The notes: generated from the letters alone by a model not told the origin. A stretch of 40,163 nucleotides of DNA from Prevotella sp. (GCA_017458225.1 JAFTFX010000028.1:1-40163), one strand, 5' to 3'. Shown: positions 15,684 through 27,081, numbered from the stretch's first letter. Made by a program: numbers and translations.

Positions 15684-17747
15684 ATGATGCAAAAAGGTAA
15701 CATCGGGGTTACGACTGAGAACATCTTCCCCGTAATCAAAAAGTTTCTCTATAGCGACCATGAGATTTTTCTGCGCGAGATGGTATCGAATGCAGTTGAT
15801 GCAACGCAGAAAATGAAGACATTAGCCGAAAAGGGTGAATATAAAGAGGATTTAGGCGACCTGACAGTGCGTGTAAGTCTGGATGCCGAAAAAGGAACAA
15901 TCACTATCAGTGACCGTGGTATCGGCATGACTGAGGAGGAGATTGACAAGTATATCAATCAGATTGCTTTCTCGGGTGTCACCGACTTCCTGGAAAAGTA
16001 CAAGGACAATGCCAACAACATTATCGGTCACTTCGGTCTCGGCTTCTACAGTTCGTTCATGGTATCTAAAAAGGTGGAAATCATCACCAAGAGCTATCGT
16101 GAGGGTTCAAAGGCCGTAAAGTGGAGCTGCGACGGCAGTCCTGCCTATGAGATTGACGAGGCTGAGCGCGACAGTCGCGGTTCGGATATTATTCTTTATA
16201 TTGACGACGATTGCAAGGAGTTCCTCGAAAAGAACAAAATTGAGGGATTACTCAACAAATACTGCAAGTTCCTACCCGTTCCTGTGGCTTTTGGAAAGAA
16301 ACAGGAATGGTCGAAGGACGAGAGTAAAATGGTTGACACACAGGAGGATAACATCATCAATAATGTAGCTCCGTTGTGGACATCAACACCGTCTACTTTG
16401 AAAGACGAAGACTACAAGTCGTTCTATCGCACGCTCTACCCCATGCAGGACGAGCCGCTCTTTTGGATTCACTTGAATGTCGACTATCCCTTTAACCTGA
16501 CAGGTATTCTATACTTCCCAAAAATCAAGTCGAACCTTGAGATACAGCGCAACAAGATTCAGCTCTACTGCAATCAGGTTTTTGTGACCGATCAGGTGGA
16601 AGGCATTGTGCCTGAGTTCCTGACGTTGCTGCATGGTGTGATTGACTCGCCCGACATTCCTCTGAACGTCAGCCGCTCTTATCTGCAGAGTGACCGTGAG
16701 GTTAAGAAGATCTCCACCTATATAACTAAAAAGGTGGCCGACCGACTGAAAGCGATCTTCAATGAAGACCGCAAGGTGTATGAAGAAAAGTGGGACGATC
16801 TGAAGTTGTTCATCAACTATGGCATACTAACCGAACAGGATTTCTACGACCGCGCTAAGGACTTCTCGCTTTTCAAGGACACTGAAGGAAAGTACTTCAC
16901 CTTCGAGGAATACAAGAAGTTGATTGAGGTCTCGCAGAAAGACAAGGACGACACACTCGTTTACCTTTATGCAACCGAGAAAGAGGAACAGTACAGCTAT
17001 ATCAAGGCTGCTCAGGACAAGGGTTACTCAGTGCTGCTCTTCGACGGTCAACTCGATGTGCCATGCATTCAGACCTTCGAGCAGAAGTTTGAGAAGAGTA
17101 AGTTTACTCGTGTGGACAGTGACATTGTTGACCGCCTGATTGTAAAGAGCGATGACAAAAAGAGCACGCTCGCTGACACAGAGCGTGACAATCTGTCAGC
17201 CGTTTTCCAGTCGCAAGTGCCAAAACTTGACAAGGCAGAATTCCTCGTTGAGGTAGATGCACTTGGTGAAGAACAGCGTCCCGTCATCATCACACAGAAT
17301 GAGTGGATGCGCCGCATGAAGGAGATGAGCCGCTATCAGAGTGGCATGAGTTTCTATGGCCAGATGCCCGACTCGTTCAACCTGGTACTGAACAGTGACC
17401 ACCGACTTGTGAAGCAGGTACTCAGCGATGCACAGGCAGCGCTCACTGAACAACTGAAACCGATTGAGAGCGAAATCAAGGGACAAGAAGCTCGCTTGGC
17501 AGCCTTGAACCAACAGACAGAGAAAAAGAAGCCTGAGGAAATCACTCAAGAGGAGAAAGACGACAAGGCCAACACACAAAAGGCCATCGACGAACAGAAG
17601 GATAAGAAACAGCAGCTCATCAATGACTATGCTGCCAAGAACGACATTGTTCATCAACTCATCGACTTGGCATTGCTGCAGAACGGTATGCTAAAGGGCG
17701 AAGCACTCGACAAGTTCCTGAAAAGAAGTGTGGAGCTGATCAAGTAA
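15684..17747 (+). CDS. htpG: Hsp90-family molecular chaperone HtpG
   Basis: An ATP-dependent cytosolic chaperone of 687 residues. The N-terminal GHKL ATPase fold shows 'REMVSNAVDA' (box N), 'DRGIGMT' and 'GHFGLGFYSSF'. The middle domain has 'NVSRSYLQSD' with the conserved arginine. A charged, Gln/Lys-rich coiled stretch lies at about 590-650, before a short C-terminal dimer region. I chose the adjacent ATGs at 15684/15687 because bacterial HtpG proteins begin with the 'MQKGNIGVTTENIFP' type sequence. The frame is open up to an ATG at 15642, but those 14 codons are Lys/Arg-rich and unlike the family. It is monocistronic, divergent from galM. Confidence 0.95.
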   Translation: MMQKGNIGVTTENIFPVIKKFLYSDHEIFLREMVSNAVDATQKMKTLAEKGEYKEDLGDLTVRVSLDAEKGTITISDRGIGMTEEEIDKYINQIAFSGVTDFLEKYKDNANNIIGHFGLGFYSSFMVSKKVEIITKSYREGSKAVKWSCDGSPAYEIDEAERDSRGSDIILYIDDDCKEFLEKNKIEGLLNKYCKFLPVPVAFGKKQEWSKDESKMVDTQEDNIINNVAPLWTSTPSTLKDEDYKSFYRTLYPMQDEPLFWIHLNVDYPFNLTGILYFPKIKSNLEIQRNKIQLYCNQVFVTDQVEGIVPEFLTLLHGVIDSPDIPLNVSRSYLQSDREVKKISTYITKKVADRLKAIFNEDRKVYEEKWDDLKLFINYGILTEQDFYDRAKDFSLFKDTEGKYFTFEEYKKLIEVSQKDKDDTLVYLYATEKEEQYSYIKAAQDKGYSVLLFDGQLDVPCIQTFEQKFEKSKFTRVDSDIVDRLIVKSDDKKSTLADTERDNLSAVFQSQVPKLDKAEFLVEVDALGEEQRPVIITQNEWMRRMKEMSRYQSGMSFYGQMPDSFNLVLNSDHRLVKQVLSDAQAALTEQLKPIESEIKGQEARLAALNQQTEKKKPEEITQEEKDDKANTQKAIDEQKDKKQQLINDYAAKNDIVHQLIDLALLQNGMLKGEALDKFLKRSVELIK

Positions 17748-17804
17748 CCTTTATTTGAATATGCTTCTGAAGAACCCAGTCAATATGATTTGACTGAAAA
17801 ACAG

Positions 17805-17870
17805 AAATCTTCAAAAATCTTTCACATATATTGTTTAACAATATCATTTGTGTCGGATTTTTGAAGATTT
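17805..17870. terminator. Bidirectional terminator between htpG and tetR
   Basis: Two perfect 15-base arms (17805-17819 and 17856-17870, AAATCTTCAAAAATC and its complement) enclose 36 bases. Inside lie further nested palindromes, CACA/TGTG and ATATTG/CAATAT. A TTTTC/CTTTG tract follows on the plus strand. The location between converging genes suggests it stops both. Confidence 0.65.
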
Positions 17871-17898
17871 TCTTTGTTATGAAAAATCCCTATAGCGA

Positions 17899-18513
17899 TT
17901 AGTATGAGTCAAGCCGCTCAACACCCTTTAGGGTGCAGAAGCCTCTCAAGGATACAAACACAATGTTGTGGAATATATCTTCTATAGAGTAATTCTTATA
18001 GAGCTGATTCTGCATGACAAATTCCATAGCTGAGGTGAACAGAGCCGCTACCAACTCCAAATTCAGGTTTCGACGGAAATAGCCTTCGTCGATTCCCCGC
18101 TTCAAAAACTCGACAAAATTATCGAGAGACTGTTTGCGGTCCTGCCTGAACAGTTCTTGAACAGAAGGATATTTCGCTATGTCGGCATAGAAGTCAGGAC
18201 ACGTCTTCTTGAATTCCTCAACTTTTTTGCGATAAATGTTCAGAATGGTATCCATGATGTCCGGACACTGACGGTATAACTCTGTCATTTCGTTTTCACG
18301 CTGCTCCTTGTATTTCTTCACTCCTTCATAGAGCAAGATTTCCTTGTTCTCATACAGTTCATAGAGAGTGCGCTTAGAAATGCCTAAGTCTTTTGCAATA
18401 TCATCCATCTTGACAGCCTTGATGCCCTTGGTAGTAAAGTCATTCATGGCTGTTTTCAAGATACGCTCTCTAAGGGCTACCATGTATGGGGTTTTTGCTC
18501 TCATCGGTTTCAT
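17899..18513 (-). CDS. TetR-family transcriptional regulator
   Basis: A DNA-binding regulator of 204 residues. The N-terminal helix-turn-helix is clear: 'RILKTAMNDFTTKGIKAVKM', then 'DDIAKDLGISKRTLYELYENKE', the recognition helix region of TetR_N. The C-terminal ligand domain is all-helical with no recognisable signature. The first possible codon is a GTG at 18519; the ATG at 18513 ('MKPMRAKTPYM') looks more likely. It lies a few bases after the epimerase-like gene and is probably the last gene of the ligA unit. Neither target nor effector can be read from the sequence. Confidence 0.87.
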   Translation of the reverse strand: MKPMRAKTPYMVALRERILKTAMNDFTTKGIKAVKMDDIAKDLGISKRTLYELYENKEILLYEGVKKYKEQRENEMTELYRQCPDIMDTILNIYRKKVEEFKKTCPDFYADIAKYPSVQELFRQDRKQSLDNFVEFLKRGIDEGYFRRNLNLELVAALFTSAMEFVMQNQLYKNYSIEDIFHNIVFVSLRGFCTLKGVERLDSY

Positions 18514-18524
18514 AGGCACTGTTT

Positions 18525-19574
18525 TTACAATAATATCTTTACTATACGTTCAGCCGTTCGACCGTCCCAACGATCAGGCAGCGAAGATTTCTTCCAATTG
18601 TTCTGAAGAATCTTTTGGATGGCAGTCGAAAGCAATTCCACATCGCCGCCCACCAGTTCGTTGGTTCCTATACTGACGGTCTCCTGATGCTCTGTGTAGC
18701 TGTTCAGGGTTATGCACGGCACATTGTTGAACGTAGCTTCTTCTGCCACATTACCACTATCGGTGATGATGCCTTTGGCATGAGCAGTGAGCCAACCAAA
18801 TTCCAGATACGACAAGGGAGAAATCAGCCGTATACGGTCGTTCAGCGCTGCCACCGTGTCGTGGGCATCCTGACGTAACGGTGCAAGAATCGGCATGTCG
18901 CCTGCAGCGGCCACCATGGCATCCAGCATTTGCTTCAGCTGTTCTTGATTGGCAAGCAAGGCTTTTCTGTTCAGTGTCAGCACGAAATAGTTGTTCTCCT
19001 GCAGGTCAAGACGAGGACGTTGCAGCCGCTGGTAATTATAGCGAAGCGTGTCCATAAGGATATTGCCCACCATATACGTCTGCGAAGCATCGCCCTGCGA
19101 CCGCGATGCAATGCTGTTGCTCTTCACGCCTGCCGTGAACAGATAGTCGCTCAAGGCATCGATGACCAGACGGTTAATCTCCTTTGGCATCTGAATATCG
19201 AACGAGCGAGTTCCTGCTACAAGGTGAGCCAGTTTGATGCCGCGCTTCTTGGTGACGATAGCTGCTGCCATCGTTGAAGCCAGATCGTCTACGACAATGA
19301 CCACATCAACTGGATGAGAATCCAGAAAGCTATCGAAACGCGCCATTACCTGACTTGTAATTTCATTCAGTCTGACACTGTCAACGCCTAAAAACACATC
19401 AGGATGCGGCATCTGCAAATCGTCGAACAAGGTTGGTTCCAAAGAAGCATCATCTTCACGTCCTGTATAGATGACCACATAGTGTGCTCCTTCCGTTGCA
19501 CGAATGGCTCTGATCAGTGGTGCAATCTTTACGAAGTTTGGACGTGCACCTGCAATAATACAAATATTTTTCAT
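18525..19574 (-). CDS. Divergent WecB-like UDP-GlcNAc 2-epimerase family protein
   Basis: A 349-residue protein with the two-Rossmann (GT-B) fold of non-hydrolysing UDP-N-acetylglucosamine 2-epimerases (EC 5.1.3.14). Conserved marks are 'GARPNFVKIAPL' at the N-terminus, 'MPKEINR', 'VGNILMD', 'LSYLEFGWL', 'ITDSGNVAEEA' and 'GTNELVGGD'. Key residues differ: the 'HVEAG' motif reads 'HLVAG' (Val119 for Glu), and the 'TLHR' His is Asn202. Both are catalytic in E. coli WecB (Glu117, His213); the Glu of the 'PEE' motif is kept (Glu132). Activity may therefore be altered or lost. It overlaps the B3/B4 gene by 4 bp (ATGA), implying translational coupling. Confidence 0.8.
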   Translation of the reverse strand: MKNICIIAGARPNFVKIAPLIRAIRATEGAHYVVIYTGREDDASLEPTLFDDLQMPHPDVFLGVDSVRLNEITSQVMARFDSFLDSHPVDVVIVVDDLASTMAAAIVTKKRGIKLAHLVAGTRSFDIQMPKEINRLVIDALSDYLFTAGVKSNSIASRSQGDASQTYMVGNILMDTLRYNYQRLQRPRLDLQENNYFVLTLNRKALLANQEQLKQMLDAMVAAAGDMPILAPLRQDAHDTVAALNDRIRLISPLSYLEFGWLTAHAKGIITDSGNVAEEATFNNVPCITLNSYTEHQETVSIGTNELVGGDVELLSTAIQKILQNNWKKSSLPDRWDGRTAERIVKILL

Positions 19575-20257
19575 TTCTCGTTTCTTTTATATGTTAAGAC
19601 CGTTCCTCCGTCGCTTTCTGCATAACGACGCAGCAATTCTTGTATGTATCTTGCATTCTCCAACACCCGTTGTTCGTTGCCGTCATAGCCGTTGATGAGC
19701 ACTAACAGGTGCTGTGTGTCAATAGAGATTTTTGTACGTTCGTTGTCGCTGGTAGGTGTCCCTACTCCACCCTCTTGGTCACGATAGACCGGCAGCCCTG
19801 CAATGTTCAGAACGCCTCGGCCGATGCCTTCATAGGGTTCGCCTTCGCGACCGATACCCAGCGTGAGCGTGTCTCCCACTATTTTCGCTGCATCAAAGCC
19901 GCCTATGCTGTATCCGTATGCTATCGAAGCCAAATTGACCAGATCGACCAGCGTGTCTATCTGATAGAGTTCCTTTCCTTGCAGCATGCGCCGGATCAGT
20001 TGTTCGCTGGCAGGACGATAGCGTGAAGGATCCTTTCCACATTTCTTATATACTTGTCGTGTAGCAGCTATGCTCGTCAGCTCTTTCAGCGATTCTGTGG
20101 ACAGTTCCTGTCTCAACCGATTCTCCAGCTGATGTATCTCCGCCCACAGTTTTTCAGAGTAAGGCGAGTTGTGAACGGTGGCTTCAACAGCAGCCCCGAC
20201 AAATTCAGGGCAGACGTTAGCAATTTCTTCTGATACGATAATCTTCATGATGCGCAC
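19571..20257 (-). CDS. B3/B4 tRNA-binding domain protein
   Basis: A 225-228 residue stand-alone B3/B4 domain, the fold that in phenylalanyl-tRNA synthetase beta subunits (PheT) edits or binds the aminoacyl moiety. Typical segments are 'IAATRQVYKKCGKDPSRYRPASEQLIRR', 'LVDLVNLASIAYGYSIGGFDAAKI' and 'DTQHLLVLINGYDG'. Free-standing members are widespread, but their biochemical role is not well defined; editing of mischarged tRNA is an inference. The start may be 20257 or the fourth codon at 20248 ('MKIIVSEE'). It follows ligA by 16-25 bp and overlaps the next gene. Confidence 0.8.
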   Translation of the reverse strand: MRIMKIIVSEEIANVCPEFVGAAVEATVHNSPYSEKLWAEIHQLENRLRQELSTESLKELTSIAATRQVYKKCGKDPSRYRPASEQLIRRMLQGKELYQIDTLVDLVNLASIAYGYSIGGFDAAKIVGDTLTLGIGREGEPYEGIGRGVLNIAGLPVYRDQEGGVGTPTSDNERTKISIDTQHLLVLINGYDGNEQRVLENARYIQELLRRYAESDGGTVLTYKRNEK

Positions 20258-20273
20258 ATGTTTAGTAGGGTCT

Positions 20274-22349
<2,076 letters not shown>

Positions 22350-22362
22350 TCAAAAAATATTG

Positions 22363-22370
22363 TACCTTTG
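22363..22370 (+). promoter_or_regulatory. -7 promoter element of the DUF4468-porin operon
   Basis: TACCTTTG, exact TAnnTTTG, 47 bp before the ATG at 22418. A TTTG lies at 22334-22337, 25 bp upstream, somewhat farther than the usual 20 bp. The ligA promoter is divergent, about 45 bp away. Confidence 0.6.
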
Positions 22371-22417
22371 CACCAATTTAATTTTCAAAAACATCATAAC
22401 TTCATATTTTAATAAGG

Positions 22418-23029
22418 ATGAAAAAAGTAGCTTTTGCATTGATGATCATGCTGTCGGCAATGAATGCCGTTGCACAGGACAATACGTGGGAACAGGTGGA
22501 ACGCACAGAAAAGGGCAACCCTGATGCCAAGTATCTGGCAGGAGCTGTCCCTGTTGTTGACGGAAAAGTGCTGTTTGAGAAGACAATTCAGGCACCTGGG
22601 AAATCCAAGCAGCAGATCTATGACATCATCTTGGCCCAATTCCAGAAAATGACTCAAGAGCCCAACCAGTTCGAGCAGAGCCGCATCGTTCTGAACGATA
22701 GCATCGGCAAGGCTCAGATTGTAGCATCCTATCAGGAATGGCTGGTGTTCAAGAACAAGCCGCTGGTGCTTGACCGAACACGTCTGTTCTTCCACTTGCT
22801 GGCTGACATCAAGGACGGCGAGGCAACCATCAAGATGACACGCATCTACTATCTCTACGACGAAGAGCGCATCCCCACCACCTATCAGGCAGAAGAGTGG
22901 ATTACTGACCGATACGGCTTAAACCGCAAGATGACGAAGCTGGCACGTGTCAGCGGAAAATTCCGCAGGAAGACAATTGACCGCAAAGACTATATCTTCA
23001 ACAAACTGGAACAGCTACTGACGAAATAA
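22418..23029 (+). CDS. Exported DUF4468-type protein
   Basis: A 203-residue exported protein with a signal peptide ('MKKVAFALMIMLSAMNAVAQ', cleavage after AVAQ or nearby). The mature part ('VLFEKTIQAPGKSKQQIYDIILAQF', a Trp-containing middle, and 'MTRIYYLYDEE') resembles the DUF4468 domain found in many Bacteroidetes periplasmic proteins, thought to have a TBP-like fold. No catalytic residues can be recognised. It is the first gene of a three-gene operon with a small membrane protein (6 bp on) and a porin, so a cell-envelope role is likely. Confidence 0.75.
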   Translation: MKKVAFALMIMLSAMNAVAQDNTWEQVERTEKGNPDAKYLAGAVPVVDGKVLFEKTIQAPGKSKQQIYDIILAQFQKMTQEPNQFEQSRIVLNDSIGKAQIVASYQEWLVFKNKPLVLDRTRLFFHLLADIKDGEATIKMTRIYYLYDEERIPTTYQAEEWITDRYGLNRKMTKLARVSGKFRRKTIDRKDYIFNKLEQLLTK

Positions 23030-23035
23030 GCCATC

Positions 23036-23284
23036 ATGAACAGGGAAGAATATGAAGCCAAAGACGACCTTTGGCAAAAGTTCCACCGCCGTCAAGACGA
23101 TCCTTTTGAAGGTAAGGACCGCTTCTATTCTTTGCGTCAGTTTCTGAATGTCACTTTCATCATTTTGGGCATTATCGGCATGATAGTGTGGTTCAGCTAT
23201 TCGCACGATCTTGCCACCTATATTCTGATTGGTGCGGTAGGGTTCAAGTTCATCGAACTGACGATGCGCATCATGAAATTGTAA
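23036..23284 (+). CDS. Small membrane protein with two membrane segments
   Basis: An 82-residue protein not recognised as a named family. The N-terminal 40 residues are charged ('MNREEYEAKDDLWQKFHRR'). Two hydrophobic helices follow: 'FLNVTFIILGIIGMIVWFSY' and 'LATYILIGAVGFKFIELTM'. It lies 6 bp after the DUF4468 gene and 9 bp before the porin gene, all in one direction, so it is almost certainly cotranscribed. It may be a helper for envelope assembly, but that is only context. Confidence 0.75.
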   Translation: MNREEYEAKDDLWQKFHRRQDDPFEGKDRFYSLRQFLNVTFIILGIIGMIVWFSYSHDLATYILIGAVGFKFIELTMRIMKL

Positions 23285-23293
23285 ACCACCCGT

Positions 23294-25648
23294 ATGAAAA
23301 AACTATCCTCCGCCATACTACTCTCTCTCATGCTTTGCAGCACCGTTGGTCATGCCCAGGAATTAACAGGCATTGACGAGAACGGCAATATGACGCGGAT
23401 AAACGAACAGGGCAATTTTAATCCGAACAGGGTTGACAGCACGCGAAAGACGAAAGAAGTGCCCAAGGGCATCTACGTATGGCAAGTTGACAGAAAGTTA
23501 GGCGACATCATCAAAGCTGATGTCGACACCATACCCCACCTCTATCCGCAGAGCACGATGGCGATGGGCACCTATGGAACCTACAACACCACTGGTTCAA
23601 ACTACACGCCTCGCATTTCGCGCATCTTCATCGACCGCGAAGAAAATCAGCAGTTCATCTTCACTCAGGCATATAGTCAGGTAATGAAATCGCCCGACCA
23701 GTGGCACTTCACCAACACGCTATCGCCTGTTACAAATCTGTCATACGACAACTGCGGTGACAAACTCGACGGTGAAGACCATATCGACGCGAAGTTTGCT
23801 GCCAACGTTGGTAAGAGGTTCGGCTTTGGTTTCGACCTTGACTACGACTATGCTCGCGGATACTTTCTGAATCAGTCAATTTCCCATTTCAACGCTACGC
23901 TCTATGCCTCCTATCTGGGCGACCGCTATCAGATGCATGCTCTGTATGCTCAGCATCACCAGAAGGCATCAGAGAATGGCGGCATTCTCAATGACGACTA
24001 CATCACCCACCCTGAACTTTTCTCTGAATCGTTCAGCGACAACGAGATACCTGTGGCCCTGTCGTCAAACTGGAACCGTAACGACTCGCGCCACTTCTTC
24101 CTCACCCACCGCTATAGCGTAGGCTTCTATCGCGACGTAAGGATGACGGAGGCAGAAATCGAAGCCAAGAAATTTGCTGAGAAATCAAAAAAGGAAGCTG
24201 AGAAGCAGAAAGCCCTTGAAAAGAGCGAGGACGAGAAGAAAAAAGGCGAAATGCCTTCAGGCAGAGTGCCTGGCGGTCGACCAGACGGAGCTGTCGTGAT
24301 GGGTGACGAACCTGAAGCGCTGAAACAGAAGAGCGACCAACCAGCACCTATTGACAGCACACGCATACAGGTAAACACGAAGGCAGCCGCCGACAGTCTT
24401 CTGGCAGAAGAGGCCCAGAAGGATTCGATGTCGATGTATATGAGGAAGGAATTTGTACCCGTTACTAGCTTTATTCATACGTTTGACATGTCGGACCACG
24501 AGCGGCTCTACCAAGCCTATAGCACGCCGACTGACTATTATGCCAACACCTACTACTCACTCATGCAGGCCACAGGTTATCCTGGCGACTCCATCAGGGA
24601 TGTCACCAAGCATCTGATGGTGAAAAACACCTTTGGCGTTGCCCTGCTTGAGGGATTCAACAAATGGGCAAAAGCAGGACTAAAGGCCTTTATAACCCAT
24701 GAATACAGACGTTTCCAAATGCCGCTGATTGACGACATTGGGATGGGATATATGGAACGCTGGGTTGAAAACAATGTGAGCATTGGCGGACGGCTTTCGA
24801 AGACACAGGGAAAGACGCTCCACTACGACCTGACGGCTGAAACATGGCTCGTTGGTGCTGATTTCGGACAGCTGAAGGTAGACTTCTCCACCGACCTGAA
24901 CTTCCCCCTATGGGGCGACACTGTACGTCTGGCAGCCAAAGGCTATCTGCACCGCCTGAATCCCACTTTCTATGAGCGCAACTATCACTCAAAGCACTTC
25001 TGGTGGGACAATTCACTTGAAATGACTACTCGCCTGCGTGCAGAAGGCATCTTTGCCTACGACAAGACAAAGACAAAGTTGCGCATCGCCATCGAAGAGT
25101 TGCAAAACTACACCTATCTGGGCATGTCGTATGATGCAACAAGCACAAGCCGAACCGCCCTTACGGCTGCTATACACCAGCACTCTGGCATTCTGCACAT
25201 CTTGACGGCTCAGCTCGACCAGCGCATGAAGTTAGGGCCTCTTCATTGGGATAACATCGTGACCTATCAAACCAGCTCAGATCCCTACATCATTCCACTG
25301 CCAACCATCAACATCTTCTCCAATCTCTACCTGAAGTTTGTCTATGCCAAGGTGCTGTCAGTTGAGTTGGGTGGTGCTGCCACATTCTTCACCGACTACT
25401 ATGCACCAGACTTCCTTCCACAGCTCAATCAGTATGCTGTGCAGGAGACTGACGAAAGCAGAATAAGCTTGGGTAACTTCCCTATTGTAGATGTCTATGC
25501 CAATCTTCATCTGAAGCGTGCCCGTTTCTTTGTGATGATGAGCAATATCACAGGCACATCGTTCAACAAGCGATCGTTCCTCACGCCCCACTATCCGCTG
25601 AACCGCTCCGTTCTGAAGTTTGGCGTTTCATGGAATTTCTTCAACTAA
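23294..25648 (+). CDS. Putative outer-membrane porin (Porin_10 type)
   Basis: A 784-residue outer-membrane protein, last gene of its operon. A signal peptide ('LSLMLCSTVGHAQE') is followed by an extended N-terminal region and then many amphipathic beta strands alternating aromatic and polar residues, ending in a terminal aromatic strand ('LKFGVSWNFFN', final Phe-Asn) as beta-barrels do. The sequence fits the Bacteroidetes putative porin family (PF14121). A charged Lys/Glu-rich insertion (about residues 285-330, 'EAKKFAEKSKKEAEKQK') probably forms a helix outside the barrel. The transported substrate is unknown. Confidence 0.82.
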   Translation: MKKLSSAILLSLMLCSTVGHAQELTGIDENGNMTRINEQGNFNPNRVDSTRKTKEVPKGIYVWQVDRKLGDIIKADVDTIPHLYPQSTMAMGTYGTYNTTGSNYTPRISRIFIDREENQQFIFTQAYSQVMKSPDQWHFTNTLSPVTNLSYDNCGDKLDGEDHIDAKFAANVGKRFGFGFDLDYDYARGYFLNQSISHFNATLYASYLGDRYQMHALYAQHHQKASENGGILNDDYITHPELFSESFSDNEIPVALSSNWNRNDSRHFFLTHRYSVGFYRDVRMTEAEIEAKKFAEKSKKEAEKQKALEKSEDEKKKGEMPSGRVPGGRPDGAVVMGDEPEALKQKSDQPAPIDSTRIQVNTKAAADSLLAEEAQKDSMSMYMRKEFVPVTSFIHTFDMSDHERLYQAYSTPTDYYANTYYSLMQATGYPGDSIRDVTKHLMVKNTFGVALLEGFNKWAKAGLKAFITHEYRRFQMPLIDDIGMGYMERWVENNVSIGGRLSKTQGKTLHYDLTAETWLVGADFGQLKVDFSTDLNFPLWGDTVRLAAKGYLHRLNPTFYERNYHSKHFWWDNSLEMTTRLRAEGIFAYDKTKTKLRIAIEELQNYTYLGMSYDATSTSRTALTAAIHQHSGILHILTAQLDQRMKLGPLHWDNIVTYQTSSDPYIIPLPTINIFSNLYLKFVYAKVLSVELGGAATFFTDYYAPDFLPQLNQYAVQETDESRISLGNFPIVDVYANLHLKRARFFVMMSNITGTSFNKRSFLTPHYPLNRSVLKFGVSWNFFN

Positions 25649-25652
25649 ATGG

Positions 25653-25703
25653 CAAACACTCATAGAGTTTGCATCAAACGCTCATAGAGTTTGCATCAAA
25701 CGC
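25653..25703. repeat. 22-bp tandem repeat between converging genes
   Basis: Two full copies and a partial third of CAAACrCTCATAGAGTTTGCAT start at 25653, 25675 and 25697. Within each unit CAAAC and GTTTG, and CTC and GAG, can pair to form a small hairpin. The array separates the porin gene from the converging yihY and may act as a roadblock, but there is no T tract. Confidence 0.8.
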
Positions 25704-25735
25704 TGTGAGTATTTCAATGCAATACTTTGTGAATG

Positions 25736-27049
25736 TTAGAGATCTTCGAGCTTGATGTCGTACATCGACTTCAAGTACTTGTTGCGCTGCTCAATAGCCT
25801 TTGCCCACTCGCTGCCCATCAGGTCGCTTACAGGCAAGTCAATCTTCCATTTCCCCTTGGCCTCCAATCGGTCAACCATCACGCCTACATTCAGGTTGGC
25901 GATGCTCTCGGCAGGAACAAATTGTGAGGACTGCCCTTTCTCGTCAGACGAAATCTCAATGAGCAAGTTGGCCTCCATTAGGTTATAAAGCAAGTCATTG
26001 ACAATTCTTACAGGGATGCCCGTCTCACGCTGCAGCTCCTCGGTCGTATAGGGACGACGGCCTTCGGCAAAGCGCTTGCAGACACGCGACATAAGGATGG
26101 CCGACAACATGATGAGATAGCGATGACTGATATCGGAAGTCCGCGCATCGTAGTCGTAGTAGTCAAGATTCTGACTGGTGTAGGTAAGCTCGGCACCAAA
26201 CAGGCAGATGGTCCATGAAATCTGTATCCAGAGCATGAACAACGGCAGGGCGGCAAACGATCCGTAGATGGCGTTGTAGCTGGTCATCCAAATCTGAGAG
26301 TTGATGTAGAAATACTGCAACCACTGCATTGCAATACCTGCCAAGATGCCAGGCACAATGACGTTTCTTATCTTTACATGCGTATTGGGCATGAACACGT
26401 AGAGAGCCATGAACAAGGCCGACATCAGCACGTAGGGCGATATCTTGATGGCAAACTTCACCACAGGTCCCAGCAGCAAGAAGTTGGGCAGCGATGAGGA
26501 CAATGTGACCATGAAGATGCTCAAGCCCGACGAGATAACGATCAGGATGGGAAACATAAAAAACATGGCCAGATAGTCGGTGAAGGTACGGAAGATGCTG
26601 CGTTGCTTCTTCACCTGCCAGATTTCGTTGAACGTTGCTTCAATGTTGCTGACCAGCATCAACACGGTGTAGAGCATGAACACCAGACCCACACCCAGGA
26701 AGATGCCGCTCTTGGTGTGCACCAGATAGCTGTTGACGAAGCCAATGATGACATCGGCTGCCTGAGGCTGCGATGCCAATGCTTCGCGGAACCACACCTC
26801 TATATATATATTATAGCCGAATCCCCTTGCAATAGCAAACACCACAGCCATGATGGGCACGATGGCCAGCAGCGTGGAGTATGTGAGTGCTGAAGCTTGC
26901 GTCATGACTCGCTTTGTGGTGAAGAAGCGAATGGCGAGATAAAGGATTTGCACAACTTCGTAAAACAAGCGCTTGATTGGTGGCAACTCATCAGGATCAA
27001 TGCGCCAGAGGTCGGTTTGAAAGAAGCGGATGACTTTCTTGAAATTCAT
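25736..27049 (-). CDS. YihY/BrkB-family inner-membrane protein
   Basis: A 437-residue integral membrane protein of the YihY/UPF0761 family (once misnamed ribonuclease BN). The N-terminal domain has about six membrane helices with family motifs 'RVMTQASALTYSTLLAIVP', 'ATFNEIWQVKKQRS' and 'IYGSFAALPLFMLWIQISW'. The C-terminal 130 residues form a soluble winged-helix-like tail ('YTTEELQRETGIPVRIVNDLLYNLMEANLL'). Function in the family is unsettled. The gene lies directly downstream of the RNase P RNA, in the same direction, with about 33 bp between, so it may depend on readthrough from the rnpB promoter. Confidence 0.85.
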   Translation of the reverse strand: MNFKKVIRFFQTDLWRIDPDELPPIKRLFYEVVQILYLAIRFFTTKRVMTQASALTYSTLLAIVPIMAVVFAIARGFGYNIYIEVWFREALASQPQAADVIIGFVNSYLVHTKSGIFLGVGLVFMLYTVLMLVSNIEATFNEIWQVKKQRSIFRTFTDYLAMFFMFPILIVISSGLSIFMVTLSSSLPNFLLLGPVVKFAIKISPYVLMSALFMALYVFMPNTHVKIRNVIVPGILAGIAMQWLQYFYINSQIWMTSYNAIYGSFAALPLFMLWIQISWTICLFGAELTYTSQNLDYYDYDARTSDISHRYLIMLSAILMSRVCKRFAEGRRPYTTEELQRETGIPVRIVNDLLYNLMEANLLIEISSDEKGQSSQFVPAESIANLNVGVMVDRLEAKGKWKIDLPVSDLMGSEWAKAIEQRNKYLKSMYDIKLEDL

Positions 27050-27081
27050 TCAGTAACAAGTTTTCAGTTCGCAGAAAAAGG

